Shown here one piece after another: positions 16,370 to 24,824 of a stretch of 64,000 nucleotides of DNA. Position 1 is the first letter of the stretch. Each line of letters begins with the position of its first letter. The stretch is from Acetobacteraceae bacterium. GTDB lineage: Bacteria > Pseudomonadota > Alphaproteobacteria > Acetobacterales > Acetobacteraceae. The translations under genes and the position numbers were made by a program. The notes below the pieces were generated by a model, which saw nothing but the letters and a program-made list of their open reading frames with translations, was not told the DNA's origin and did no database searches. The DNA is taken from positions 1-64,000 of the forward strand of contig CANGNF010000011.1 of the NCBI GenBank assembly GCA_947455205.1, read 5' to 3'.

Positions 16370-18505
16370 ATGGCGACCTTCGGAACCCTGGACCCCACAA
16401 GCTACAGCCTGGTCTGGCGCGACAACTTTGCCGACAACAGCGGCCTGGACCGCGCCATCTTCCCCATCACCTGGGGCAATGCCAACGACATCACCTCCGG
16501 TGGCGGCGCGTTGACCATCACTTCCCGCGCCAGCGAGGGCTGGGCCAATGCCGGCTTCATCCAGGCCCCCACCGGCGCGGCCGGCGGCCAGGGCTATGGC
16601 CTGTACAGCGTCACCGCCGCGCTGCTGGGGGGCGAGGGCATCGGCGCCTGCTTCGGCCTGTGGCCGGCCGACAACATCTGGCCGGGTGCCGAGCTGGACA
16701 TGCTGGAGAGCTTCGATGCCACCCGCGGCTGGGGCTATTCCGCCATCCATTCCAAGGCGGCCAATGGCGGCGACGCCTATGACAGCTACACGCTGACCAC
16801 CGACCTGACCCGGGTCCACACCTATTCGCTGGACTGGGAACCTGGCCGGCTGACCTACTACATCGACGGCCAGATGGCGTTCACCACCACCAACCACGTG
16901 CCGCTGGACCAGGCCCATGGCGGCGTCAACGAGACCTTCGCCGCGCAGGTGACCAATGCCGGCAGCGCGCCCACCAGCCAGAGCGTCAGCCTGAAGCTGT
17001 ACGACATCAGCTACAGCCAGCTGAATGCGGGCGTGGCCGTGCCCGCCCCGCCGGTGGCCCCCGCCCCGGCCTGGGTGGAGTTCGGCAGCGGGCCGGATAC
17101 GCTGGTCATCTGGACCACCGAGAACGCCTTCAACGGCGACGCGCAGTACACCATCAAGGTGGATGGCGTGCAGGTGGGCGGCATCCAGACCGCCATTGCC
17201 TGGGACGGCGCCGGCATGGGCGCCGACAAGGTGACGGTGCATGGCAACTGGGGCGGCGGCGCGCATGTGGTCACGCTGACCTTCCTGAACGACGCCTATG
17301 GCGGCACCCCCGCGCAGGATCGCAACCTCTACATTGCCGGCGTGCAGTATGACGGCAACTGGGTGGCCGGTGGCGCCCTGCTGGGCAACGGGTCGCTGAA
17401 TGTGGCCGTGGCCGGCGGCGCCATCGCCCCGGTGGACAGCACGGTGGGCAGCGGGGCGGACCGGCTGGTGCTGTTCATCAGCCAGGACGCCTGGCAGGGC
17501 AATGCGCTCTACACCGTCAGCGTGGATGGCGTGCAGGTGGGCGGCACGCTGACCGCCCATGCCAGCGCCGGCAGCGGCGCGCATGACGTGGTGACGCTGC
17601 TGGGCAATTGGGGCGGCGGCCAGCACAGCGTGGCGCTGAGCTTCCTCAACGACGCCTGGGGCAGCGGCGCCGGGCAGGACCGCAACCTGCACCTGGACGG
17701 CGTCAGCTACGACGGCGTGGTGCAGGCCAGTGGCCGCGCCGACCTGATGAGCACCGGCACCGTCACGATGAACGTGGCGGGCGGCACCCCCGCGCCGGCC
17801 AGCTATGCCGTGGGCAGCGGCGCCGACACGCTGCTGCTGCGCGTCAGCCAGGACGCGTGGCACGGCAGCGCGCAGTACAGCGTAACGGTGGATGGCGTGC
17901 AGGTGGGCGGCACGCTGACCGCGACCGCGCTGCATGGCAGCGGCGCCGACAGCGTCAGCCTGCATGGCAGCTGGGGCGCCGGCAGCCATGTGGTGGCGGT
18001 GAGCTTCCTCAACGACGCCTGGGGCAGCGGCACCGGCGCCGACCGCAACCTGTATGTGGAGGGCATGTCCTATGGCGGCACCGCCAGCGGTGCCTCGGCC
18101 AACATGATGTCGAACGGCACCGCGTATTTCCTGGCCGGCAACGCCTATGGGCTGCCGGGTGGCGGCAATGGCCAGGTACGGCAGGGCGGCAACGGCGCCG
18201 ACCAGCTGGTGGGCACCGCGGGCAACGACATGCTGGCCGGCGGCCTGGGCAATGACGGGCTGACCGGCGGCGCGGGCAACGACAACTTCGTCTTTGCGCA
18301 GGGCGACGGCCATGACTGGCTGAACGACTTCACCCGCGGCCAGGACCACCTGGTGCTGAAGGGCATCGCCCCCGGCACGGTCACCACGGCGATGGTGACC
18401 TACTTCGGCACCAGCGGCACCGACGTGCATTACGGCACGGCGGGGGACAGCGTGTTCCTGGCCAATGTGTGGGCCTTGGCGGGCGCGGATATCCTCTACG
18501 CTTGA
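16370..18505 (+). CDS. GH16 family glycoside hydrolase with three CBM60-like modules and RTX repeats
   Basis: This is a 711-residue modular protein. Residues ~10-215 form a GH16 domain with the catalytic signature ELDMLE (Glu108, Asp110, Glu113). Three CBM60-like modules follow at about 240-330, 360-450 and 482-570, each with DTLVL/DRLVL, a VDGVQVGG turn and SFLNDA...DRNL. A short RTX block (GNGADQLVGTAGNDMLAGG..., about 607-640) and a haemolysin-type C-terminal domain end the protein. RTX proteins are normally exported by type I systems through C-terminal signals, which fits the lack of a signal peptide. No type I transporter genes lie in the window. The protein likely cleaves and binds the same extracellular polysaccharide as its neighbours. 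Confidence 0.85.
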   Translation: MATFGTLDPTSYSLVWRDNFADNSGLDRAIFPITWGNANDITSGGGALTITSRASEGWANAGFIQAPTGAAGGQGYGLYSVTAALLGGEGIGACFGLWPADNIWPGAELDMLESFDATRGWGYSAIHSKAANGGDAYDSYTLTTDLTRVHTYSLDWEPGRLTYYIDGQMAFTTTNHVPLDQAHGGVNETFAAQVTNAGSAPTSQSVSLKLYDISYSQLNAGVAVPAPPVAPAPAWVEFGSGPDTLVIWTTENAFNGDAQYTIKVDGVQVGGIQTAIAWDGAGMGADKVTVHGNWGGGAHVVTLTFLNDAYGGTPAQDRNLYIAGVQYDGNWVAGGALLGNGSLNVAVAGGAIAPVDSTVGSGADRLVLFISQDAWQGNALYTVSVDGVQVGGTLTAHASAGSGAHDVVTLLGNWGGGQHSVALSFLNDAWGSGAGQDRNLHLDGVSYDGVVQASGRADLMSTGTVTMNVAGGTPAPASYAVGSGADTLLLRVSQDAWHGSAQYSVTVDGVQVGGTLTATALHGSGADSVSLHGSWGAGSHVVAVSFLNDAWGSGTGADRNLYVEGMSYGGTASGASANMMSNGTAYFLAGNAYGLPGGGNGQVRQGGNGADQLVGTAGNDMLAGGLGNDGLTGGAGNDNFVFAQGDGHDWLNDFTRGQDHLVLKGIAPGTVTTAMVTYFGTSGTDVHYGTAGDSVFLANVWALAGADILYA

Positions 18506-18524
18506 GGCGCCGGCGCCGGCCTGG

Positions 18525-19403
18525 TCAGTCGAAGGGCCAGGGCGGCAGCGGGCGCTGCTGCACCGGCACCAGCCAGGCCTGGTGGTTGCCGGCGTGGATG
18601 CCCTGCGCCGGCAGGATGATCTCGCGCGGCACCGGCTTGCCGGCCAGGTGCCGCAGCGCGGCCATGGCGGCCAGCGCGCCCATGCGGAAGCCGCAATAGT
18701 CCATGGTGGCCAGCAGCGTGCCGGCGCCGATGGCCTGGGCGGCGGGGATGGTGCCGTTGTTGCCCACCACCAGGGCGGTGCGGCCGGCCGCCTGCAACGC
18801 CTCGATGGCGCCCAGCGCCATGCTGTCATTGGTGCAGATCACGCCGTCTATGACGGGGTGCGCGCTCAGGTGCGCCGCCATGGCCTGCCGCCCGGCCTGC
18901 TGCTGGTAGAGCCCGGGCAGGGTGCCCAACACCTGGATGCCCGGCGCCGACGCCAGGGCGCGGCGGAAGCCACGGCCACGGTCGCGGCTGGTGGGCGCCG
19001 TCTCCGGACCCTCGATCAGCACCACCTTGCCCTGGCCGTGCAGCGCGCTGATCAGGAAGCTGGCCTCGGCGAAGGCCATCGCCTCGTCATCGGCGCCGAC
19101 GAAGCTGACGAAGTCGCCGGCCATGCGGTTGACGAAGCCGACCAGCGGTATGCCCGCCGCGTTGGCCTCGGCCACCGGGCCGGCCATGGCCAGGTCATCG
19201 GCGGGGGCGAACAGGATGGCGCTGGGCCGCTGGGCCACCACCGCGCGCAGCAGCGCGGTCTGCTCCACCGGGTCGTCCGCTGTGGTGGGGAAGTGCCGGG
19301 TGGCGCGGGCGCCGGCTTCGGCGCAGACCCGGTCCACGCCGTGCAGGAAGGCCTGGTAGTTCGGGTTGTCGCCGTTCTTGATGAAGGCTGCGAGCCAGGT
19401 CAT
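18525..19403 (-). CDS. Sugar-binding periplasmic-protein-like (PBP1 fold) protein without signal peptide
   Basis: This 292-residue protein matches the ribose/galactose-type substrate-binding fold (Peripla_BP_4). It reads AFIKNGDNPNYQAFLHGV, DDPVEQTALLRAVVAQRPSAILFAPAD, AGIPLVGFVNR, FVGADDEAMAF, ICTNDSMALGAIEALQAAG and TMDYCGFRMGALA. It begins directly at the first strand of the fold with MTWLAAF. No secretion signal or DNA-binding domain was found upstream, since the upstream part of the frame overlaps the amidase gene. No ABC permease or ATPase is adjacent. It may be a cytoplasmic sugar sensor or a protein whose export has been lost. Confidence 0.7.
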   Translation of the reverse strand: MTWLAAFIKNGDNPNYQAFLHGVDRVCAEAGARATRHFPTTADDPVEQTALLRAVVAQRPSAILFAPADDLAMAGPVAEANAAGIPLVGFVNRMAGDFVSFVGADDEAMAFAEASFLISALHGQGKVVLIEGPETAPTSRDRGRGFRRALASAPGIQVLGTLPGLYQQQAGRQAMAAHLSAHPVIDGVICTNDSMALGAIEALQAAGRTALVVGNNGTIPAAQAIGAGTLLATMDYCGFRMGALAAMAALRHLAGKPVPREIILPAQGIHAGNHQAWLVPVQQRPLPPWPFD

Positions 19404-19428
19404 GCTGGTGGCCTCATGCCCGTGGCTT

Positions 19429-20853
19429 TCATGGGGCCGGCCGCATCGCGGCCCAGGGCGTCGCTTCCTGGTAGGCGCGGGCCAGTTGCAGCGTGGCCAG
19501 GTCGGCGCCAGGGCGGCCGATGAGCTGCATGCCCATCGGGCGGCCGGCGTCGAAGCCGACCGGCACATTGGCCGCCGGGCAGCCCAGCATGGTCGCCAGC
19601 GCGGTCACTTCCATCCAGCGGTGGTAGCTGTCCATCGCGCGGCCGCCGACCTGCTTCGGCCAGTCCCATTCGGCCGGGAAGGCGAAGCATTGCGCGGTCG
19701 GGATCGCCACGGCGTCGTAGGTCTCGAACACCGTGGCGAAGGCCTGGAACAGGGCGTGTCGTTGCTTGGCGGCGGCGGCAAGCTGCACGCCGGTCAGCCG
19801 CAGGAAGCCCTCCACCTCCCACTGCGCCTCCGGCTTCATCTGCGCCCGCTTGGCCGGGTCGGCGTATATCGCCTCGTAGCGCAGGCCGATCTCGTAGTGG
19901 CGCAGCGCGATGAAGGCCTGCCACGTCGCTTCCCAGTCCAGCGCCGGGGCGCCGGCCGAGACCTTGCAGCCCTGGGCGCGGAAGGCGGAGAGCGCCTTTT
20001 CGCACAGCGGCAGGATGCCAGGGTCGAACGGAAGATGGCCGCCGAGGTCGCCGAGCCAGAGGATGCGGCGGCCCTTCACCGGCACCTTCAGGCTGGCCTT
20101 GCCCAGCGCGGCATCGGCCGGTAGCGCCAGCGGCGCGCGCGGGTCCGGCCCGGCCTGCACCGCCAGCAGGAAGCGCAGCTCCTCCACCGTGCGGCCCATC
20201 GGTCCCTCGGTGTAGAGCTGGCCCCAGAAGGCATCCAGGTGCGGCACCACCGGGATCCGGCCGGCCGAGGGCCGGAAGCCGAACAGGTTGTTCCACGCCG
20301 CCGGATTCCGCAGGGAGCCGAGCACGTCCGAGCCATCCGCCAGCGGCACCATGCCCAGCGCCACCGCCACCGCCGCGCCGCCGGACGACCCACCGGCCGA
20401 AAGCGCGGGGTCCCAGGCGTTGCGCGTGGTGCCGAACACCGTGTTGTAGCTGTGCGAGCCGAAGCCGAATTCCGGCACGTTGCTGCGCCCGACCACGATG
20501 GCGCCGGCCGCGCGGATGCGCCCGACCGAGAGCGCGTCGAAATCCGGCACCGCGTCGCGGAACAGCGGCGAGCCACTGGTGCTGGGCAGGCCCTTGGCCG
20601 GCGCCGTGTCCTTCAGCGCGGTCGGCAGCCCTTCCAGCGGCCCGCGCGCCTTGCCGGCGCGCAGGCGGCGGTCGCTGGCGCGGGCCTCGGCCAGCAGCGC
20701 GGCGTCGTCCCGCAGGTTGACCAGGGCGTTGTGGCGCGGGTTCAGCGCGGCGATGCGGGCCAGGCTGGCACGCATCAGCTCAAGCGCGGAAATCTCCCCG
20801 CGCGCCAGCAGGCGGGCGAGTTGCGGGGTGGTCTTGTCCAGCATGTCAGCCAT
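19429..20853 (-). CDS. Amidase signature family protein
   Basis: This 474-residue amidase has the full triad: Lys81 in LPTALKDTAP, Ser156/157 in AGGSSGGAAV, and Ser180 in DVLGSLRNPA. The C-terminal region GCPAANVPVGFDAGRPMGMQLIG is typical. The start ATG at 20853 overlaps the end of the enoyl-CoA hydratase gene (stop at 20846-20848), which suggests translational coupling; ATG at 20844 is an alternative. The sugar-binding-like gene starts 25 bases after its stop. Position inside a catabolic run suggests hydrolysis of an amide or ester-like intermediate, but the substrate is unknown. Confidence 0.88.
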   Translation of the reverse strand: MADMLDKTTPQLARLLARGEISALELMRASLARIAALNPRHNALVNLRDDAALLAEARASDRRLRAGKARGPLEGLPTALKDTAPAKGLPSTSGSPLFRDAVPDFDALSVGRIRAAGAIVVGRSNVPEFGFGSHSYNTVFGTTRNAWDPALSAGGSSGGAAVAVALGMVPLADGSDVLGSLRNPAAWNNLFGFRPSAGRIPVVPHLDAFWGQLYTEGPMGRTVEELRFLLAVQAGPDPRAPLALPADAALGKASLKVPVKGRRILWLGDLGGHLPFDPGILPLCEKALSAFRAQGCKVSAGAPALDWEATWQAFIALRHYEIGLRYEAIYADPAKRAQMKPEAQWEVEGFLRLTGVQLAAAAKQRHALFQAFATVFETYDAVAIPTAQCFAFPAEWDWPKQVGGRAMDSYHRWMEVTALATMLGCPAANVPVGFDAGRPMGMQLIGRPGADLATLQLARAYQEATPWAAMRPAP

Positions 20854-21619
20854 TCTTCTGTTGCTGTCCGCGCGCGAACAGGGCGTCCAGGGTGGCACCA
20901 ACCGCGGCGCCGGTCAGCCCGGCGCGATGCGCCTCGCTGCGCGCCCGTTCCAGCGCCATCGCCTCGCCGAAGGGCAGGGCGTAGCCGTCATCCATCACCC
21001 GCTTCATCGCCGGCAGCATGCTGGGCAGCGCGGTCAGCATGTCGCGGGCCAGGGCGCGGGCGGCGGGCAGCAACTCGGCATCCGGCAGCACGCGGTTGAC
21101 CAGGCCCCAGCGTTCCGCCTGCGCGGCGGAGAGGAAGTTGCCGGTCAGCGACAGCTCCTTCGCCCGGCCCATGCCGATGATCCGCGGCAGCTTCTGCGAG
21201 AGCCCCCAGCCCGGCAGGATGCCGACGCGGGCATGGGTGTCGGCGAAGCGCGCGCTCTCCCCGGCCAGCATCAGGTCGGCCGCCAGGGCGAGCTCGAAGC
21301 CGCCGGTGATGGCGGCGCCGTTGACCGCGGCGATGATCGGGCCGGCGAAGCGCCCCAGCGCCGCGACGGGGTCGGCGCGGTTGAACGGCACCGCCGTGGC
21401 GCCGCCGCCGGCCAGCTCCTTCAGGTCCAACCCGGCGCAGAAGGCGCGGCCGGCGCCGGTCAGCACCAGCACCCGCACGCCGGGGTCGGCGGCCAGCGCG
21501 TCCACCGCCTCGGCCAACTCCCGCCGCAGGCTGAGCGACAGCGCGTTCATCGCCGCCGGCCGGTTCAGCGTCAGGACCGCATAGCCTTCCGGCGCGCGTT
21601 CCAGCAGCAGGTCGGGCAT
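20846..21619 (-). CDS. Enoyl-CoA hydratase/isomerase family protein
   Basis: This 257-residue crotonase-fold protein has the oxyanion-hole segments AFCAGLDL and NGAAITGGFELALAADL. The glutamate corresponding to Glu144 of rat enoyl-CoA hydratase is present in GGFELA. The position of the second catalytic glutamate (Glu164, normally in QPE) is occupied by the DTHARVGILPGWG sequence, so the chemistry may be something other than simple hydration. It is probably coupled to the downstream amidase (overlap) and the upstream luciferase-like gene (1-base gap). It fits beta-oxidation-like breakdown of a CoA thioester. Confidence 0.88.
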   Translation of the reverse strand: MPDLLLERAPEGYAVLTLNRPAAMNALSLSLRRELAEAVDALAADPGVRVLVLTGAGRAFCAGLDLKELAGGGATAVPFNRADPVAALGRFAGPIIAAVNGAAITGGFELALAADLMLAGESARFADTHARVGILPGWGLSQKLPRIIGMGRAKELSLTGNFLSAAQAERWGLVNRVLPDAELLPAARALARDMLTALPSMLPAMKRVMDDGYALPFGEAMALERARSEAHRAGLTGAAVGATLDALFARGQQQKNG

Positions 21620-21620
21620 G

Positions 21621-22673
21621 TCAGCCGAAGCTTTCGGTGGCGAAGCCGGTGAAGTGGCTGGGGATCGACTGCACGTCGCGCACCACCTGGGCCATGGCGC
21701 CGGCGGGCGCGCCGGCCGGGAAGGGGATGGTGACGGTATCCACCAGGCCGCCGAAGCGGGCGGCGATGCGCTCGCCGATCTGGTCGTAATTGCCGATGGC
21801 GGCGAACAGGTTCAGCACCTCGTCGGGGATCAGCCTGGCGATGCCCTCGAACTCGCCCTTCCGCGCCAGCTCCGAGAGCTGGACGCCCAGCGGCACCAGG
21901 CCATGCGGTTCCAGCACCGTGCGGTAGGCCGGGGTGGAGGCATACCAGGCAACGCGATAGCGGATCTTCTCGGCCGCCTCGCGCACTTCCTCCGGCGTGC
22001 CGCCGGTGGCGATGAAGCCGCCGCCGCTGACCTCGTAATTGGCGCGGGCGCGGCCGACCTCGGCCAGATGCCTGTCCAGCACCGGCTGGACCTGCTGTTC
22101 GATATAGGCGCGGGTGGCGAAGCCGTGCAGGCGGACGCCGTCGCAGAGGCGCGCCGCGTTGCGCAGCATCAGCGGCCCCACGGCCGCGATGGTGATGGGC
22201 GGCAGCGGCATGTGGTTGGCGCCGGGCGAGAACTCCTTGTTCATCAGGCTGAAGCGGTAGTGCTTGCCCTCATAGGCCAGCTTCTCGCCGGTCTCCCAGC
22301 AGCGGAAGATCGCCCGCAGGCTCTCGATGTACTCGCCCATGCGTTCCGCCGGCGCGACCCAGGGGGTGCTGAAACGGCGTTCATTATGCGCCCGCACCTG
22401 GGTGCCCAGCCCCAGCACGAAGCGCCCGCCGCTGTGCTTGGCCAGGTCCCAGGTATGGTTCGCTACGATCATCGGGCTGCGCGGAAAGGCGATGGCGACC
22501 GAGGTGATCAGCTGCACCCGCTGGGTGGCCAGCGCCGCGAAGGCCAGGGGGGTGAAGGGCTCGTGCGCGATCTCATTGGCCTGGACACTATCAAAACCGG
22601 CGGCCTCGGCGGCGGCGGCGGCGGGGCCACACTGGCGCCAATCCGCCACGGGCAGGACGATGGATGCGCGCAT
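21621..22673 (-). CDS. LLM-class flavin-dependent oxidoreductase
   Basis: This 350-residue TIM-barrel protein belongs to the bacterial luciferase/F420-dependent reductase superfamily. Family features include FDSVQANEIAHEPFTPLAFAA, SVAIAFPRSPMIVANHTWDLAKHSGGRFVLGLGTQ, and ERMGEYIESLRAIFRCWETG. These enzymes use FMN or F420 for oxygenation or hydride transfer. The ATG at 22673 has GGGAGAGAG upstream. It is transcribed divergently from the molybdopterin oxidoreductase across 100 bp. It is one of three LLM proteins in this 9-kb region. Confidence 0.88.
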   Translation of the reverse strand: MRASIVLPVADWRQCGPAAAAAEAAGFDSVQANEIAHEPFTPLAFAALATQRVQLITSVAIAFPRSPMIVANHTWDLAKHSGGRFVLGLGTQVRAHNERRFSTPWVAPAERMGEYIESLRAIFRCWETGEKLAYEGKHYRFSLMNKEFSPGANHMPLPPITIAAVGPLMLRNAARLCDGVRLHGFATRAYIEQQVQPVLDRHLAEVGRARANYEVSGGGFIATGGTPEEVREAAEKIRYRVAWYASTPAYRTVLEPHGLVPLGVQLSELARKGEFEGIARLIPDEVLNLFAAIGNYDQIGERIAARFGGLVDTVTIPFPAGAPAGAMAQVVRDVQSIPSHFTGFATESFG

Positions 22674-22721
22674 GGTGTCTCTCTCCCAGGGTTGCCGCCC
22701 ATGCTGCCACAGCGGGGCGCT

Positions 22722-22748
22722 TTGACAATCGCGGGCGCGTGCTAGCAT
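22722..22748 (+). promoter_or_regulatory. Candidate sigma-70 promoter for the molybdopterin oxidoreductase operon
   Basis: A perfect -35 hexamer TTGACA (22722-22727) is followed after 15 bases by TAGCAT (22743-22748), resembling a -10 box. It lies 25 bases before the ATG at 22774, in the 100-bp divergent gap. The short spacing makes it suboptimal. Confidence 0.45.
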
Positions 22749-22773
22749 CCCGGACCGACCCAGGGGAGAACCC

Positions 22774-24810
22774 ATGGCCACGACCGAACATGCCAGCGTC
22801 TGCACGCTGGATTGCCCCGATACCTGCAGCCTGACGGTGACGGTCGAGGACCAGCGCATCGTCAAGGTCCGCGGCAGCCACGCGCTGCCCTACACCGGCG
22901 CCGTGATCTGCAACAAGGTGGCGCACCACACGGCGGAATGGGTGCATGGCGGCGGGCGGCTGCTGTACCCGATGCGCCGCAGCGGCCCGCGCGGCAGTGG
23001 GCAATTCACGCGGATTTCCTGGGCCGAGGCGCTGGACGAGATCTTCACCCGCACCAGCGCGGTGGTGGCCGAGCACGGCCCGCAGGCGGTGGCGCCGCTG
23101 AACTACGCCGGGCCGCACGGCATGCTTTCGGGCGACAGCATGTCGCTGCGCTTCTTCCACAAGCTGGGGGCGTCCCAGCTGTTCCGCGGCGCCATGTGCG
23201 GCGGCGTACGGCGAGAGGCCTGGGTCGGCACCTACGGCGCGGTGCCCGGCATCGGGCCGGAAGCCGCCGGCGACGCGGCGCTGAACCTGGTGTGGGGCAA
23301 CAACGCCACCGTCACCAACCTGCATTTGGTGCGGCAGATCGCCCAGGCGCGCCGCAAGGGCGGCAAGCTGGTGGTGGTGGACCCGCTTCGCACGAAGATC
23401 GCGGAGCAGGCCGACCTGCACATCGCGCCGCTGCCGGGCACCGACGTGCTGCTGGGCTTCGCCCTGGCGGTGGAACTGGAGCGGCTGGGCGCGCATGACC
23501 ACGGCTTCATCGCCCAGCATGTGCAGGGCTACGACGCCTTCATGGCGGTGGCGCGGGAATGGCCGGTGGCGCGCGCCGCCGAGGCCAGCGGTGTGAAGGC
23601 CGAGGATATCCGCACCCTGGCCGCCTGGATGGCCGGGGCGAAGCCGCTGGTGCTCTCCCCCGGCAATGGGCTGGAGCGGGGCCGCAATGGCGGCAGCGGC
23701 ATCCGCGCCATCATCGCGCTGCCGGCGCTGCTGGGGCGGATGGACGCGCAAAGCGGCATCGTGCTGGGCGCCGGCAACGTGTTTCCGCGCACGCCGGCGC
23801 GGCTGACCAGGCCGGACCTGCTGCCGCCGGGCACGCGGACGCTGAACATACTGGATGTGGGGAAGATGTTGGCCGAGGACAGCGGCGCGCCGCCGCTGCG
23901 CGCGGTCTTCATCTACAACCACAACCCGCTGGTGGTGCACCCGGACCAGAACCGGCTGCGCCGCGGGCTGGAACGCGAGGAGGTGTTCACGGTCGGCATC
24001 GAGATCGCCATGACCGAGAGCATGAAGTACTGCGACGTGCTGCTGCCGGCGGCGACCAGCTTCGAGTGCGACGACCTCTACGCCGCCTATGGCCAGCACT
24101 GGCTGCAACGGGCAGAGGCGGTGCTGCCGCCGCAGGGCGAGGCGGTGCCGAATACCGAGGTGTTCCGCCGGCTGGCGGCGCGCTTCGGCTTCGACGACGC
24201 GTGCTTCCAGGATGACGACGCCGCGCTGATGGATGCCGCGCTGGACAATGCCAGCCCGAAGCTGGGCGGCGTTGCGCCCAGCGCATTGCCGACCGAGGCC
24301 GCGCTGCGGATGAGCGCGCCGGATGGCGCCGCGCTGGCGCTGTTCCACAACGTGCAGCCGGCCACGCCCAGCGGCAAGGTGGAGCTGGCCAGCGAGAGCC
24401 TGGCGGCGAAGTGGGGCGCGGCGCAGCTGCTGCCGGGGTATCGGCCGCATCGGCCCGGGTTGGCGCTGATCTCGCCGGCTTCCGACAAGCGCATCACCTC
24501 CACGCTGCTCGGCTTCGGCGGCACGGCCGGCGAGACGCCGCCGCTGCTGATGCACCCGGCCGATGCCGCCGCGCGCGGGCTTGGCGGCGCCGCGCAGGTA
24601 CGCGTCTTCAACACGCTCGGCGCCGTGGTGTTGCCGCTGGTGGTGACGGACGCGGTGCCGCGTGGTGTGGTGAGCAGCGAGAAGGGCGCCTGGCTGGCGA
24701 CGAGCCCGACCGGGCAGACCATCAGCGCGCTGGTTTCGGCCGACGACCGCGCCGACCTGTGCGCCGGCGCCTGCTTCAACGACGTGGCGGTGGAGGTTGC
24801 CGCCGCCTGA
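22774..24810 (+). CDS. Molybdopterin-dependent oxidoreductase with [4Fe-4S] motif
   Basis: This is a 678-residue member of the DMSO reductase superfamily. The N-terminal iron-sulfur motif C-x3-C-x3-C-x27-C (Cys10, 14, 18, 46) is intact. Molybdopterin-binding segments such as LVWGNNATVTNLHLVRQI, VVVDPLRTKIAEQADLHI, PGTDVLLGFALAV and the C-terminal dinucleotide-binding barrel (ASDKRITSTLLGF) follow. There is no Tat signal peptide, so it is probably cytoplasmic. It heads the plus-strand run that includes NHL, aldolase, amidohydrolase, two LLM and acyl-CoA dehydrogenase genes. The substrate is unknown. Confidence 0.88.
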   Translation: MATTEHASVCTLDCPDTCSLTVTVEDQRIVKVRGSHALPYTGAVICNKVAHHTAEWVHGGGRLLYPMRRSGPRGSGQFTRISWAEALDEIFTRTSAVVAEHGPQAVAPLNYAGPHGMLSGDSMSLRFFHKLGASQLFRGAMCGGVRREAWVGTYGAVPGIGPEAAGDAALNLVWGNNATVTNLHLVRQIAQARRKGGKLVVVDPLRTKIAEQADLHIAPLPGTDVLLGFALAVELERLGAHDHGFIAQHVQGYDAFMAVAREWPVARAAEASGVKAEDIRTLAAWMAGAKPLVLSPGNGLERGRNGGSGIRAIIALPALLGRMDAQSGIVLGAGNVFPRTPARLTRPDLLPPGTRTLNILDVGKMLAEDSGAPPLRAVFIYNHNPLVVHPDQNRLRRGLEREEVFTVGIEIAMTESMKYCDVLLPAATSFECDDLYAAYGQHWLQRAEAVLPPQGEAVPNTEVFRRLAARFGFDDACFQDDDAALMDAALDNASPKLGGVAPSALPTEAALRMSAPDGAALALFHNVQPATPSGKVELASESLAAKWGAAQLLPGYRPHRPGLALISPASDKRITSTLLGFGGTAGETPPLLMHPADAAARGLGGAAQVRVFNTLGAVVLPLVVTDAVPRGVVSSEKGAWLATSPTGQTISALVSADDRADLCAGACFNDVAVEVAAA

Positions 24811-24824
24811 GGGGGGACGACAAG

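Noticed and set aside
16274-18829. An 851-codon antisense frame over the second GH16 gene
   Set aside because: Same composition artefact. The sense strand has GH16 catalytic residues, CBM60-like repeats and RTX motifs; the antisense product has none and crosses into another gene.
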